A stretch of DNA of 64,000 nt, taken from Antedon mediterranea (taxonomy: Eukaryota; Echinodermata; Crinoidea; Comatulida; Antedonidae). The DNA lies in the NCBI RefSeq assembly GCF_964355755.1, contig NC_092676.1:1968288-2032287 (forward strand), in the 5' to 3' direction. Both the position numbers and the translations under genes were made by a program. The notes under the pieces are model-generated. The model saw only the letters and a list, made by a program, of their open reading frames with translations, searched no databases and was not told the DNA's origin. Within the stretch, counting starts at the first letter, position 1; every line of letters begins with the position of its first letter. Shown one piece after another: positions 43,020-55,026 of the stretch.

Positions 43020-44220
43020 AGCACGTTCTTTCAAATGGATAGCACATTTTTTCAAATGGATACTGTAGCACATTCTTTCAAATGGATAGCACATTATTTC
43101 AAATGGATAGCACATTAGGTAGCACAATCAAATGGATATAGTACTGTACATTATTCTATGATTATCGGGTAGCACATTCTTTCAAATGGATAGCACATTA
43201 GGCCTATTTCAAATGGATAGCACATTCTTTCAAATGGATAGCACATTATTTCAAATGGATAGCACATTATTTCAAATGGATAGCACATTATTTCAAATGG
43301 ATAGCACATTGGGTAGCACAATCAAATAGATATAGTACTGTACATTATTCTATAAGGATTATCGGGTAGCACATTATTTCAAATGGATAGCACATTATGT
43401 AGCACAATCAAATGGATATAGTACTGTACATTATTCTATACGGATTATCGGGTAGCACAGTCTTTCAAATGGATAGCACATTAGGTAGCACAGTCAAATG
43501 GATATAGTACTGTACATTATTCTATACGGATTATCGGGTAGCACATTCTTTCAAATGGATAGAAAATTATTTCAAATGGATAGCACATTCTTTCAAATGG
43601 ATAGCACATTATTTCAAATGGATAGCACATTATTTCAAATGGATAGCACATTAGGTAGCACAATCAAATGGATGTAATTGTACTGTACATTATTCTATAC
43701 GGATTATCGGGTAGCACATTCTTTCAAATAGCACATTATTTCAAATGGATAGCACATTATTTCAAATGGATAGCACATTGGGTAGCACAATCAAATGGAT
43801 ATAGTACTGTACATTATTCTATAAGGATTATCGGGTAGCACATTATTTCAAATGGATAGCACATTAGGTAGCACAATCAAATGGATATAATTGTACTGTA
43901 CATTATTCTATAGCCTACGGATTATCGGGTAGCACATTCTTTCAAATGGATAGCACATTCTTTCAAATGGATAGCACATTGGGTAGCACAATTAAATGGA
44001 TCATAGTACTGTACTGTACATTATTCTATACGGATTATCGGGTAGCACATTCTTTCAAATGGATAGCACATTATTTCAAATGGATAGCACATTAGGTAGC
44101 ACAATCAAATGGATATAATTGTACTGTACATTATTCTATACGGATTATCGGGTAGCACATTCTTTCAAATGGATAGCAAATTATTTCAAATGGATAGCAT
44201 GGATTTGGGTAGCACAATCA
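43020..44220. repeat. Minisatellite with higher-order structure
   Basis: The basic unit is about 20 bp (TTTCAAATGGATAGCACATT). It is organised in super-units that add a GGTAGCACAATCAAATGG stretch, a GTACTGTACATTATTCTA stretch and GGATTATCGGGTAGCACATT. The super-unit recurs roughly eight times with different numbers of the 20-bp unit. Confidence 0.9.
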
Positions 44221-44278
44221 AATTGAGCACATTGGGTAACGCATTGCATCAAATGGGAGCCTACTGTACAGTTATTCT

Positions 44279-44460
44279 ATTGAATTGAATTGAAATATAT
44301 ATTTATACTGGGTAACCTCTTCAGTCAAAGACTGGTCTCCCAGGGGGCTCAGTTGGTGATCAGTGGCTGTGATGTACTAATACACCGGGGTAACCCCCCA
44401 CTCGTCTCGAAAGATGTACTAGGTTCTTTAAAGTACACACGAGCTAGATGTGTATTCTAT
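44279..44460 (-). mobile_element. Nested LINE 3' end with AATTG-type tail
   Basis: ATTGAATTGAATTGAA at the left end followed by ACTGGTCTCCCAGGGGGCTC. Read on the minus strand this is a 3' untranslated end with an AATTC-type microsatellite, as in CR1/L2-like LINEs. Similar tails occur near 46755, 55565 and 61930. Confidence 0.5.
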
Positions 44461-45382
44461 TAACGGGTGTAGCACATTAAAATTGAGAGGATAAGATGGA
44501 CATCATAATTTATTATTAAGGGGAAAAACAGCAAATCCTTACTGAGGGGACACTCCTATAAAGCGGACATTAAGGGGACGGGGAACATTTAAGCTCAGTG
44601 CCAATGTTCACTCAATATATTTTCCATCACAAAATAACAAAAAAGACGAAATATTTATATCCATTTATCGTTATTAAATAAAAATGGATATCATGATAAT
44701 TATGATACTTTGTTTGTCTTGAAAGTTTTCATTGGTGAAACGTTGCCTGCTACATTTTGAATTTCCGAGTCCAGATCAGTATTGGTATTGGTTTTCCGTG
44801 ATCTATTCTAACTAATGAAACAATTTTTAGAAAATGATATATCTGATAGATATCATCTAAGTGATGTTTTACATATAAGTTATAACGTTTAACTTTTCAT
44901 TCTCCATACATTCAATTCTTTTAATATAGTTCTTGTATAACACCATATCAAGTAGTAGTAGAAATTGTTGAATTGAAGGGTTTTCTTATTATTCAGTCAA
45001 TTCAGTGTTTCTATACAGAAAAGAGTAGTCAGTGGCCTTAACATCAATTAATTGTATAATTTGCACCCAAGGTCGAATAGCAAGAAACTCAGGTCCAGTT
45101 ACATTGGTGTTCATTGGTCAATAGGAAATGAACAGCACACTTATGGGTGGTGACAAAGTTTAGTTATTGATAAGTTGTCCTTGGGAAAAACACATTAGTT
45201 GGGTTGACCATGGGCTGACAGAGTTAACGACTTCGTAACGCTATCCGGGGCTCCTGCGCCTAATGGTAATAAAACCTACTTTCAAATTGTACCAACTGTC
45301 GTGATGCTACTCCATGTCTGAATATCAACATCCAGGTCACCATTGGGCCTACAAAGATGATATTAAGGAATTTCAAAGCCAT

Positions 45383-46101
45383 CTTTAACCTATTGATACA
45401 GTTTATAAATAACCAACTAAATAACCAGACGTCGTCAGAGACTGAGTTTGTAATAGTGTACAATACTAAGAAGGAAGAATATACTTAGGGAATTTTACAG
45501 GAAGTCTTTAAAGGAAAGTTTATGTCAAGAAGATACAGTAGAATATGATTTTTGCTGTTAATATTCAAACTGTAAAATGTGTGCATTTTGTGAAATGAAA
45601 AGTTAAACAAAAACAGCTTACTGGTATTAACTGTACCTACAGTTAATACTAGAAATGTGTAATCCCACCACCAGAAATACAAAATAACCCTGTCGTTTAG
45701 CAACCACCTACTTTAACTTGATTGTCAAGATGGTTCATAAAATGTTTGTGTTATATTATTTATAGTACATTAAGTACAGTAATTTAAGGAAGTACATTAT
45801 AGAGATATTATAGGTTTCTCATTACAATATTTAAAACTAAATTGTTTAGATTGAATCCTGTACGGAAGTTTAAAATTTTTTTTTTTTTGCATTATGTGAA
45901 CTTGTTGCTTTCCTTCTTGTTATATAATCTTGATTTAATCATGTTGTTTGTATATTTAAACAATTGAAAAAAAAAAATACAGGTTTTCAATATTCTGTTG
46001 CTAAATTATATTTATTTGTACAAGACAATTTGCAGGCTTTATACATTTGAAGCATAAAGTAACATTTGTGTTTTTTACATCACAGCATGGACATATAACA
46101 T
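45383..46101. other. 5' flank of receptor copy 13
   Basis: Contains AGAAGGAAGAATATA near 45469-45483 and then the common flank matching 11260-11888. No gene is supported. Confidence 0.5.
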
Positions 46102-46490
46102 CTATGTTAATTTGTCGTTAATTGCATAGTAAACCTCCTCTTCTGCATTTGTCTGTAGAACATCAGATGAATTCTCACCCACACTTGCATCCCTGTTTCT
46201 TTGATAGTACACAGCAGGTTGTGATGTGTGTTTGTGCAATCATCAGTATAATATTACTTGTTAGTATTATTTGTTACTTAATTAGTATCCATGGTTGGCG
46301 TGGTATAATTGATATCTTGAGTTGTTGTCTTCATTCTTTCTGTTTTGCATTGTACCGTACCTTCAATTGTGCCTTGGAGTGTTGTCATCCTCTTTGTTGG
46401 CATGATGACATCTTTAATTTTGAATGCTGTCTCGTCATGAGGTGGTTTCTCGAAAGATTGTAAAATCAAAAACGGTACTGGGTATCACCA
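46102..46490 (-). pseudogene. Receptor relic: juxtamembrane segment, TM and stalk remnants
   Basis: 46102-46230 is open (AVYYQRNRDASVGENSSD, EEEVYYAIND, KLT) and here runs on from KHTSQP, matching the KHHNTPVPV region of intact genes. Upstream are a degenerate TM (about 46240-46290) and a stalk remnant with RMTTLQG. In this copy the orphan juxtamembrane segment is still joined to receptor sequence, which shows where the other orphan copies came from. Confidence 0.6.
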
Positions 46491-46499
46491 ACTAGCATA

Positions 46500-47723
46500 G
46501 CTAACATAAAAATGTTCATTTTATTCATCATTCATCTGTGTGATTAACAATTGAACAGTAAATCTCATTCTTTTCAACAGTTTGCGAAACATTCAAAGTG
46601 TCACCAACACTGATTGTGTCATTGAATCATCTTTTTATACATTATGATTTACTGTATTCTATCTCTAAAAAAAAATAAAAAAATAATTATTTATAAAACA
46701 TCAGAAATTATAATGTTTTTTACTCAAATATGAATGAAAGAAATAAATGTTTATTTGAATTGAATTGAATTGTTTCTTTGATAATGCACAACTGGTACAG
46801 GTGTGTTGTGATGTTTCTACTTCTGTTGTTCATAATAACACACAACAAACTTGAGTAAAACTATCAGTATGATGTTACTTGTTACTAGTATTATGATTAT
46901 TTTATTAGTTTTTATGTTCACCATTCTGTCTGTTTGCATTGTAAACCCTATCTCATCCGATCTGTTCTGAACATCAGTACTCACCAGACACTTAACAGTG
47001 TAGATTGAAGCAATTCTGGTTCACATCAACTTTAGGTGTATCATACAACCTTTGAACCTCTACCTTTATTTGAGGCTGAACTGTTAACATCAATGTGTAG
47101 CACCAAGTGTCTAAACAATTGTTAATTTCAATTGATAAACAGTAGAAAAATATACCTTCTCCGGAATAAAAACCTTTAATAGTTTGAGTATAGCTAATAT
47201 TTCTTTCAGTATTTGAACTGTGGAACTCTGTAATGTTGTACACTCCTTGGATCCAACCACTTGTGACATTATATTTGATAAGATTCTTTCTGATAATACA
47301 TGTAATGTTTACTTCATCTCCTTCAATGATGTTTTTCAAACTTCCACAAAAGACTTTTTCATCATATTTTTCTGATTTAACTTCAGATGAAAGAAAAACA
47401 TATTGTAAATGGTCATCATCTTCACATGTATAGATTCCTTGTTTTTGTTTATCAAAAGATATAAATAATGGACATTTTATAATGAATTGTTGTGTCAAGT
47501 AATTGTTGAACATACGCTGTCCGTTCTCGCCTTTGTTAAAGTATTTACCACCCACATTAATCTGGAACTCCTTACTTGATGTTATGATTGTCACAGGTTG
47601 TTTAGAATCTGATGAGTAAAAGAAATATTAATGAGATCCATCAGGTGATTTTTAAGTTCCGTGTCTGAACATTAGCAAGCAGGTCACTATTCCAACGATG
47701 ATGTTAAGGAATTTCAAAGTCAT
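46500..47723 (-). pseudogene. Receptor copy 14a: pseudogene with deleted third module
   Basis: The leader starts at 47721-47723 (MTLKFLNIIVGIVTCLL) but meets stops soon after MFRHGT. Modules 1 and 2 are open (46992-47594: FIIKCPLFISF, YTCEDDD, NITCII, SGWIQGVYNIT, FFYCLS). Most of module 3 is missing: NQNCF is followed directly by the end of the VKCLVS segment. A TAG interrupts the basic QQK-KHH region, and a retroelement tail sits in the juxtamembrane segment (about 46622-46775). The ectodomain is the most divergent in the array (extra NKGENGQRMFNNY insertion). Confidence 0.75.
46622..46775 (+). mobile_element. 5'-truncated retroelement tail in receptor pseudogene 14a
   Basis: About 150 bp interrupt the juxtamembrane coding sequence between GTGTCATTG and TTTCTTTGATA. 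It ends in TTTGAATTGAATTGAATTG. ATTG at both edges may be the target duplication. Confidence 0.55.
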
Positions 47724-49241
47724 CTTTTAAAAAAAGAAATGTATTGACCCGTGTGGAAATCCCAGAGAAACAGTGTCATTTGCTTTTACTTTGCGTTTGA
47801 TTAAAGTACAGAAAGTGTAGGTTTATATTTAATATGGCAATAAGAAAGTACAAATATTATACTGTACTTAGTTTTGTTTTGATTTTTGTTGTTTGCACAT
47901 TTTGGTATTTTACTCAAACATGAGAAAAGAATGTATGCCTTGCTTGTAACAATTACTGTAAATAGAACAATTACAAAAACACAAAACATTTATTTCTTTT
48001 CTTATTTAGATGATTTTATTTATAAATAAATCGTCATGCAAATATAATTTTTTTTCCCAGAATAACATTGTCAATTAGTCAAATTTATTTTTTCCAATTA
48101 AAACTATTTTCTAGGCTAACAAAAAAAAATGAATGAAATTTATTTTGAGATAAGTCATAGTGAAGAAGAAAAATCTGTGTGGTATAGATGCAATACAGTA
48201 CAAGTAGATTAGATATAGATTTTGGAACAACAAAGACAGACAATATGAACATAAACAGTCAAGAAGATTTTAATAATATATTAATCTATGATGATTTAAT
48301 TCGAAATGTGTATATCTTATTTCTCTAGGAATATGTTTCAACATTAAATAGGTTCAAAATAGCCAAATCATTACTAATTATAAAAACATCAAACTTACAG
48401 TACAATATCACATTTGTTCAGTGACATAACTACAATTAAAAATCACATGAACTGATCATAAATAATATCTTTATTCTGTGAAAAATTTGCAGACTTATAG
48501 ACTACAGTATATTCTTCATCTACAGTAATAACTATTTAAAAATTAATTATTAATTTACAGCACTGGGCTGTTCAGAGTTTCATGGCTGTAAAATATATAC
48601 ATGTATATTAATATATATTTTTGTATTTGAATTCAATGAGAACTTATTTTACTCTATCTATTTTTCCAGTAAAATGTTACCTATATTTAACATAATACAT
48701 GATGCAAAATGTGCTGTCAAAAGTAGCCCCCCCCCCCCCCACCTCTCCAAGCAACTGTCTTACTTTAATAAGACCAATAATATTTTTTATTTAATTGTGT
48801 TTTATTTGTACATTAAGGAAGTATCAACCACTTTCCTTTTAATTATATTTAAACCTAAACTAATGTTTTACATTTATTGCTGTACGAAAGTCTAACTACT
48901 GTAACAACATTTCATTGCACCACTACCGGTATGGAAGGTGACAAATCTAAATTAACAATTTCATCAGGAAATTTGTTCCAAATGCAAATAAACTCATTAA
49001 AAAGATTCATTCGGTTGGTATTCCAAATAAAATATAATAGTTAATTATATCTCAACCGTAATAGTAATAGTAAATAACGATTATTTTATTTACCTGACGT
49101 TTCGCCAACTATCAAATAAACTAAACAAAATAAAGACTTCTTACTTTAAACATTACCAGTTGAACCAATGTGTGTTCAAAGATATTTATAGCTAATTTTG
49201 GTTTCAATTTTTCTTTTGTATTATTGGGACTCCAGTACAAA
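47724..49241. other. Intergenic spacer
   Basis: No gene is supported. It carries a spacer block near 48226-48300 shared with 23757 and 26954, a run of 13 or more C near 48727-48741, and about 135 extra bases near 48988-49123 (with GACGTTTCGCC) relative to 28120. Confidence 0.5.
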
Positions 49242-50882
49242 CTAATTTGGTGTTTCGTAATATTTATGCTCACCACTCTTTTTTCTTGCATTTTGTAACC
49301 TCTTGTTTTCCATCACAGTGTCTGAGCTAACATAGTCAGTCTGTTCTGCTGTCTCTCTGTCCTCATTTCTTGCATTTTGTAACCTCTTGTTTTCCATCAC
49401 AGCGTCAGAGCTAACATAGTCAGTCTGTTCTGGTGTCTCTCTGTCCTCATTTCTTGCATTTTGTAATCTCTTCTTTTCAATTACAGTGTCTGAGCTAACA
49501 TAGTCAGTCTGTTCTGCTGTCTCTCTGTTCTCATTTCTTGCGTTTTGTAGCCTCTTCTTTTCAATCACAGCATCAGAGCTAACATAGTCTGTCTGTTCTG
49601 ATGTCTCTCTGTTCTCATTTCTTGCATTTTGTAACCTCTTGTTTTCAATCACAGTGTCAGAGTTAACATACAACTTTTCAGCTTGTTCTGCTGTTTTGTC
49701 ATCAACTGAACAGTAAACCTCATTTTCTGCATTAATTTGCTGAACATCAGAAGTAATACCAACACCAATTGTGTCAATGTTTCTTTGAAAGTGCACAACT
49801 GGTACAGGTGTCTTTTGCTGTTTCCTCTTTTGGTATTCATAACAGCACACTACACACACAAGTAAAACTATCAATATAATAATATTTGTTACCAATATTA
49901 TGGTTGTTGTATTAGGTCTCCGAGACTGTGTAGGCATGTCGTCATTGGAGGTTTTGTCTTGATAGTTGGCTTGATATGTTGTCAGTCTGTCTGTTGAAAA
50001 GATGCTATCTTTGAGTGTAAATGCTATCTCATCAGATTTGTTCTGAACATCAGTACTCACCAGACACTTAACAGTGTAGTTACCAGCTGGTAAATTACTA
50101 AAGCATCTTTCATCAGTTTCATTGTAATACTGATACTGGAAGTCCTCTCCTTTCAGCATCCAATTATAAATTGTTTTGTCACCAGATCCACCTTCTGCAT
50201 AGCACTTGAAGCAATTCTGGTTCACATCAACTTCAGGTTTTTCATATAATCTTTTAACTTTTATTTTCAATTGAGTGTGAACTGTTAATATCAATGTGTG
50301 GCAGTAGATACTCACATAATGGGTATACTTGAATGACATGCATACAAAAAATAATCCTTCTCCAGAATGAAAACCTTTAAAAGTCTGATTAAATGTAGTG
50401 TTCTTGGTATCTGTTTGATGAAACTGTGTAATGTTATGCTTTCCTTGGATCCAACCAATAGTGACATCATTTTGGATGTAGCCATATTTCTTGATCATGT
50501 TGCATGAAATGTTTACTTCCTCTCCTTCAATGGCGTCTTTCATATCTTCACAATAAAGTGTTATGTATGATTGAGATAGGTCCCATGTTCTATGTACCCT
50601 CAATGAACGTCGCAAATATTGTAAATTATAATCATCTTGACATGTGTATATTCCTGTTTGGTTACCAAAAGAAATGAAAAGTGGACATTTAATTCTGAAA
50701 TCCTTTCCACTTATACGAAATACATCATATTTACTTGATGATTTGATTGTCACAGGTTGCTTAGTGTATGATTGGTAATAAAACCTTCTGTCAAATTGTA
50801 CAAACTCTCTTGAAGCTCCATGTCTAATTATCAACAACTAGGTCACAAGTACAAAGATGATATTAAGGAATTTCAAAGCCAT
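49242..50882 (-). pseudogene. Receptor copy 14: five-repeat receptor with a nonsense codon in the signal peptide
   Basis: The start codon is at 50880-50882 (MALKFLNIIFVLVT). The conserved tryptophan codon then reads TAG (50838-50840), and everything after it is open for 531 codons: FRIKCPLFISF, YTCQDD, NISCNM, IGWIQGKHNIT, CFKCYAEGG, YNWMLKG, YTVKCLVS, stalk, TM, CCYEYQKRKQQ, NEVYCSVDD, five tail units and the C-terminus KKSGEHKYYETPN shared with copy 8. A single substitution separates it from an intact gene, so this could be a null allele of a polymorphic gene. An alternative start downstream would lack most of the leader. Confidence 0.75.
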
Positions 50883-51600
50883 CTTTAAAACCTCTCTGTC
50901 TTGATGCAGTTTATAAAATCTAACCCCTAAAGTCCAGACATCGTCAGAGACTGAGTAATTTTACTAATAGTTTACGATATACCAACAAGGAAAAATATAC
51001 TTGGGGGATTTTGTTGTAAAGGTTTTTAACAGGAAGTCTTTAAAGGGAAGTTTATGCCAAGAAGATAGAATATGATTTTGGCTGCTTACAATTACAGTAT
51101 ATTGAAACTATAACATTTGTGCATTTTGTGAAATGGGGGGAAAAAAAACCAGCTTATAGTACTTACTGTACCTATTAATACTAGAAATGTGTCATCCCAT
51201 CACCACAAACACAAAATAACCTGTCTTTTAGCAACCATCTACTTTAATTTGATTATCAATATGCCTGCTGATTGTTTGTGTTTTAATAATAGTACATTAG
51301 GTAATTTAAGGAAGTACATTATTAGATGTTGTAGGTTTCCCATTACAATATTTAAAACTAATTTTAGATTGAATCCTGTACGGAAGTTTTAACATTTTTT
51401 TTATTGCATTACGTGAACTTGTTGGTTTCCTTCTTGTTATATGATATTGATTTAATCATGTTGTAGATTTAAACAAATTACAATTTTTCAATATTCTGTT
51501 GCTAAATTTTATTTATTTGATAATTTGCAGGCTTTTTATACATTTGAAGAATACAGTAACATTTCTGTTTTTTACATCACAGTATATACCGTATATTACA
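50883..51600. other. 5' flank of receptor copy 14
   Basis: The family box variant CCAACAAGGAAAAATATA is at 50982-50999, then the common flank. No gene is supported. Confidence 0.5.
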
Positions 51601-52095
51601 TCTATGCATTTTCATCATGTTCTGCTGTGTCATTAATTGTAAACCTCCTCTTCCGCATTTGCCTGTAGAACATCAGATGAATTCTCAACCACACTTGCAC
51701 CACTGTTTCTTTGATAGTACACAGCAGGTTGTGGTGTTGTCATGTTTCTTTTTACATTACAGTTCCACTACCCAATTTGATGCTACAATTGTTAAAGACA
51801 GTGGAAGGTATTTTGAGTCACATTTAAACTCGCTATCTTCTTCTTCTTCTTCTTCTTCTTCGTATTAGGAGCCAACTTCATATGTGAAGACACTGCTCCT
51901 TCAACTCTGTTTTGCTAGCTCTACTGTATTTGGTTGTGTATTATTCTATTTAGTTATTCTTTTATTATTATTATTTTTTTTTTTTTTTTTTTTTTTTTGG
52001 GGAAATTGTACAAGATGTCTTTAAGCTCCTACATGTCTGAATATCAACAAACACAGATCACCAACAGATTAAAGGATTTCAAAGTCATCTTTAAA
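51601..52095 (-). pseudogene. Receptor relic: signal peptide joined to juxtamembrane segment
   Basis: The right end retains a leader-like piece with LLIFRH-type sequence (52020-52095). The left end has PAVYYQRNSGASVVENSSD and EEEVYN ending at TAA. Ectodomain and TM are absent. It is the sister of the relic at 30536-30870, with an extra insertion of about 190 bp (51815-52003) containing (TTC)n and a T-run. Confidence 0.6.
51838..52000. repeat. (TTC)n microsatellite and long T tract
   Basis: Eight TTC units at about 51838-51862 and about 30 T near 51968-51999, both inside an insertion relative to the sister relic. Read on the minus strand, the T-run is a poly(A)-like stretch. Confidence 0.8.
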
Positions 52096-52800
52096 CCATT
52101 GATGCGGTTTGGTTAAATCTAACTATCAGTCCTAATGCGGCCTGAAACTGTTATTTGCATTTATAAACTAATTTATTTACATTTTATACAGGAAGTCTAG
52201 GTTTGTAATCACAACAAGGAAGAATATCTAGTATGCTTAATTACTGAAACTAAGTTTGTAAAAATAACAATGATAATTGTTTTCTATAAAGATTAAGAAC
52301 ACAAAAATATTTTCTGTATTTGTTATTTTTTTATAATTTTATATATTTTAGGTTTTTAAATTGTTTGACTGTAACTTCCACAATCCTCCAATAAAATGAT
52401 CCAATCTAAAATAAGGATGATTTAATTCAAATTTACGCAGTACATAAAACACATTTTACAATTACAAATTATTTTCCAGTATATCCCCTGCGGTTTAGAA
52501 AGAGTTTGGAGTTATAGCTATACATATATATAATTTTTACTTTTTGTTTTCTAATTGGTGTTTCTAATTAATAATGAAACTTGCCCTCTGAATAAGAACT
52601 TACTGTATTTTATTCTATTTTTCCTGTGAAATGTCACCTATTAGCCTATTATTTGGTAAAATATAGCCTGTTCTGCTGTGTCTCAATTCTTGCATTTTGT
52701 AACCTCTTCTTTTCAATTACAGTGTCAGAGTTAACATAGTCAGTCTGTTCTCATTTCTTGCATCTTGTTTTCAATGACAGTGTCTACTGTATGCTAACAT
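52096..52800. other. Spacer with one degenerate tail repeat
   Basis: Family flank with CAACAAGGAAGAATATC near 52216. At about 52680-52800 there are one recognisable tail unit (NSDTVIEKKRLQNARIE) and a shortened second one, out of frame with the short-tail copy that follows. Confidence 0.5.
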
Positions 52801-52813
52801 AGGGATGTTTGGT

Positions 52814-54596
52814 TTATTCTGCATGATTATCAATTGAACAGTAAAGCTCATTTTTTTCAATGGTTTGCAAAACATTAGAATTGTCACCAACATTAATTGT
52901 ATCAATGCCTCTTTGATAATGCATAGCTGGTACAGCTGTGTTGCGATGTTTCCTCTTTTGTTGTTCATAACAACACACAACAAACACAAGTAAAACTATC
53001 AGTAGGCCTATGATAGTACTTGTTACAAATGTTATGGTCATTTGATTAGTTTTCTTGCTTTTTGTCGGCATGCCAAATTTGATATCTTGAAATGTTGTTA
53101 GTCTTTCTGTTACCATAACATCTTTAATTCTATCTCATCAGATCTGTTCTGAACATCAGTACTCACCAGACACTTAAAGACCCCTTCCCTGCAATTTTGG
53201 ACGTTTTTTGGAAAATAATACATATATATCACTTTAAAAACATTAAACCATGTCATTCCTTGTCTTAAATGTACGTTTTATGGTAAATTATGATAAAAAG
53301 TGAGAAACAATGCACTACCTAAGTAGCTCGCGGCGATCGACCTCTCGTGGACGGTCTTAGGCCTAGCCTAGCTAGGCTTAGTTTTGTAGGCCTAGCTGGT
53401 AAACATCGGTAACGTACGAACATCGTACGCGAGCTATATACCTAGCCTGACGTTGTATAGTTGCTGCATTAATTGTCTTTCTATTTTTGCCAGACTCCGT
53501 TACAAATTGGGGAAAACCCGGTATTTTCGCTGAAAAGTTAGGAGTCTTCCATTTGTTTTGGCCTCACGATCGATCGAAAAGTGGGCGAATTATAGGTGAA
53601 AAACAAAAATATCAATCCGCGCGCAATGCATTCTGGGATTTTTAGCGGGCCGCTATAATTATTAGAATCGGATTATTTTTCACATTTTTAACCGTTTAAA
53701 GACGAAAAAAGTTATCGCAATAGGACCATATAGTATTATTTTTACATTAAATATAGTTTGTGATCTTAAATTAGATCTAAAAAACGTAGGGAATGGGGCT
53801 TTAACAGTGTAGTTACCAGCTGGTAAATTACTAAAGCATCTTTCATCAGTTTCATTGTAATGTAATACTGATACTAAGATTCCTCTCCTTTCAAACTCCA
53901 ATTATAAATGGTTCTGTCACCGGATCCACCTTCTACATAGCACTTGAAGCAATTCTGGTTCACATCAACTTTAGGTGTATCATATAACCTTTTAACCTCT
54001 ACCTTTAATTTAGGGTGAACCAGCAATATCAATGTGTAGCACCTTATGCTCCTATTAGTTAAGTAATAATATGAAATACAGTAGATAAATATTCCTTCGC
54101 CAGAATTAAAACCTTTAAAAGTCAAATGTAATATCAGTATCTGCACTATGATACTGTGTAATGTTGTGTTTTCGTTGGATCCAACTAATTGTGATGTCAT
54201 ATGGTTGATGTTATATTTTCTGATGTCACATGAAATGTTTACTTCTTCTCCTTCAATGATGTCTTTTATATCTTCACAATCAGCTCTTACAAAGTCTGGT
54301 TGAGCTCTTCTCCATTGTACATCATCCGATGAAGGAAGCAAATATTGTAAATTATCATCATCGTAACATGTGTATATTCCTTTTTGTGGTTGACCAAAGG
54401 AAATAAGAAGTGGGCATTTAATTGTGACGTCTCTTCCATACAAATTATCAAAATCTTGATAACTTGATAGTGTAATTATCACAGGAAGATTAGTGTATGA
54501 TAGATAATAAAACTCTCCTTGAAATTGTTGTGAAGCTCTATATCTTGATATCATCAATAGACATGTCACCATGGTTTAGCAATTTTAAACTCATCT
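52814..54596 (-). pseudogene. Receptor copy 15: short-tail pseudogene split by a piggyBac-like MITE
   Basis: The 5' part (53874-54572) is of the copy 2/10 type (VTIKCPLLISF, YTCYDDD, NISCDI, CFKCYVEGG). The 3' part (52814-53116) is of the short-tail type (TTFQDIKFGMP, TM, CCYEQQKRKH, NELYCSIDNHAE, TAA). Breaks include a deletion and frame change in the leader after MSLKLLN, a frameshift in module 2 near WVQ, a TAG plus a 5-nt duplication after GEES, and the 623-bp element inside VKCLVS. It is another mosaic of two subfamilies. Confidence 0.78.
53178..53800. mobile_element. piggyBac-like MITE with TTAA target duplication
   Basis: TTAA at 53174-53177 and 53801-53804 flanks a 623-bp element with imperfect terminal inverted repeats AGACCCCTTCCCTGC and AGCCCCATTCCCTAC. 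Uninterrupted paralogues read CACTTAACAGTG at this point, so one TTAA was duplicated on insertion, as piggyBac-type transposases do. No transposase ORF is present. The interior is GC-richer and contains TAGGCCTAGC-type words. Confidence 0.88.
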
Positions 54597-55026
54597 TTAA
54601 AATCCTCTGTATTGATGCAGTTTATGAAAATCCAACCTTTAAATCGTGATGCTGTCAGAGACTAAGTTGTGTTTGCAATGTCTTTTTACAGTATGGCAAC
54701 ATAGAAGAATATATTTACTTTATTGGAGTTGTTTTTTTGCTGCAATAACGAAACTAATTTTATGGCAAAAATCATCGTTAAACCTCTCTCATTGATGCGG
54801 TTTGGTTAAATCTAACAATCAAAGTCCTAATGCGGCCTGAAACTGTTATTTGAATTTATAAACTAATTTTATTTACATTTTATACAGAAAGTCTAGGTTG
54901 TAATCACAACAAGGAAGAATATCTAGTATGCTTAATTACTGAAACTAATTTTTACAAAAATAACAATGATAATTGTTTTCTGTAAAGATTAAGAACACAA
55001 AAATATCTTGTGTATTTGTTATTTTA
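54597..55026. other. 5' flank of receptor copy 15, composite
   Basis: The left half matches the flank of copy 10 (near 33590-33720). At about 54770 it changes to the flank type of relics 30.9 and 52.1 kb (TTGATGCGGTTTGGTTAAATC). CAACAAGGAAGAATATC is near 54908. The junction marks a recombination or deletion. Confidence 0.55.

Larger units (their letters stand above)
41876..45265. mobile_element. 3.39-kb terminal-inverted-repeat element with internal minisatellite
   Basis: Perfect 32-bp terminal inverted repeats start CATTAGGCGCAGGAGCCCCG at 41876-41907 and 45234-45265. Comparison with paralogues (GATTTGTAATAAAAC) shows insertion between GATTT and GTAAT with no visible target duplication. No transposase frame is present. 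Inside are a doubled 24-bp unit near 42047-42094, a large minisatellite (43020-44220) and a nested LINE end (about 44279-44460). The lack of target duplication is unusual for a cut-and-paste element. Confidence 0.8.
39779..45382 (-). pseudogene. Receptor copy 13: 13-repeat receptor split by a 3.39-kb transposon
   Basis: The start codon (45380-45382) and signal peptide plus the first mature residues (to about 45266) are separated from the rest by an element at 41876-45265. After the element the frame also meets a nonsense codon (TAA at 41825-41827) where copy 8 has tyrosine (KQYRAFHLTG). Downstream, the frame is open for 677 codons: ectodomain, TM, DQVHCSVDD and 13 tail units ending KKSGW. The leader carries in-frame additions (VGPMV, GVAS). 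With a stop and an insertion it cannot encode a full receptor unless the element is spliced out. Confidence 0.78.

Noticed and set aside
48727-48741. Run of C bases as a regulatory element
   Set aside because: Simple homopolymer, not shared with paralogous spacers, possibly assembly noise.
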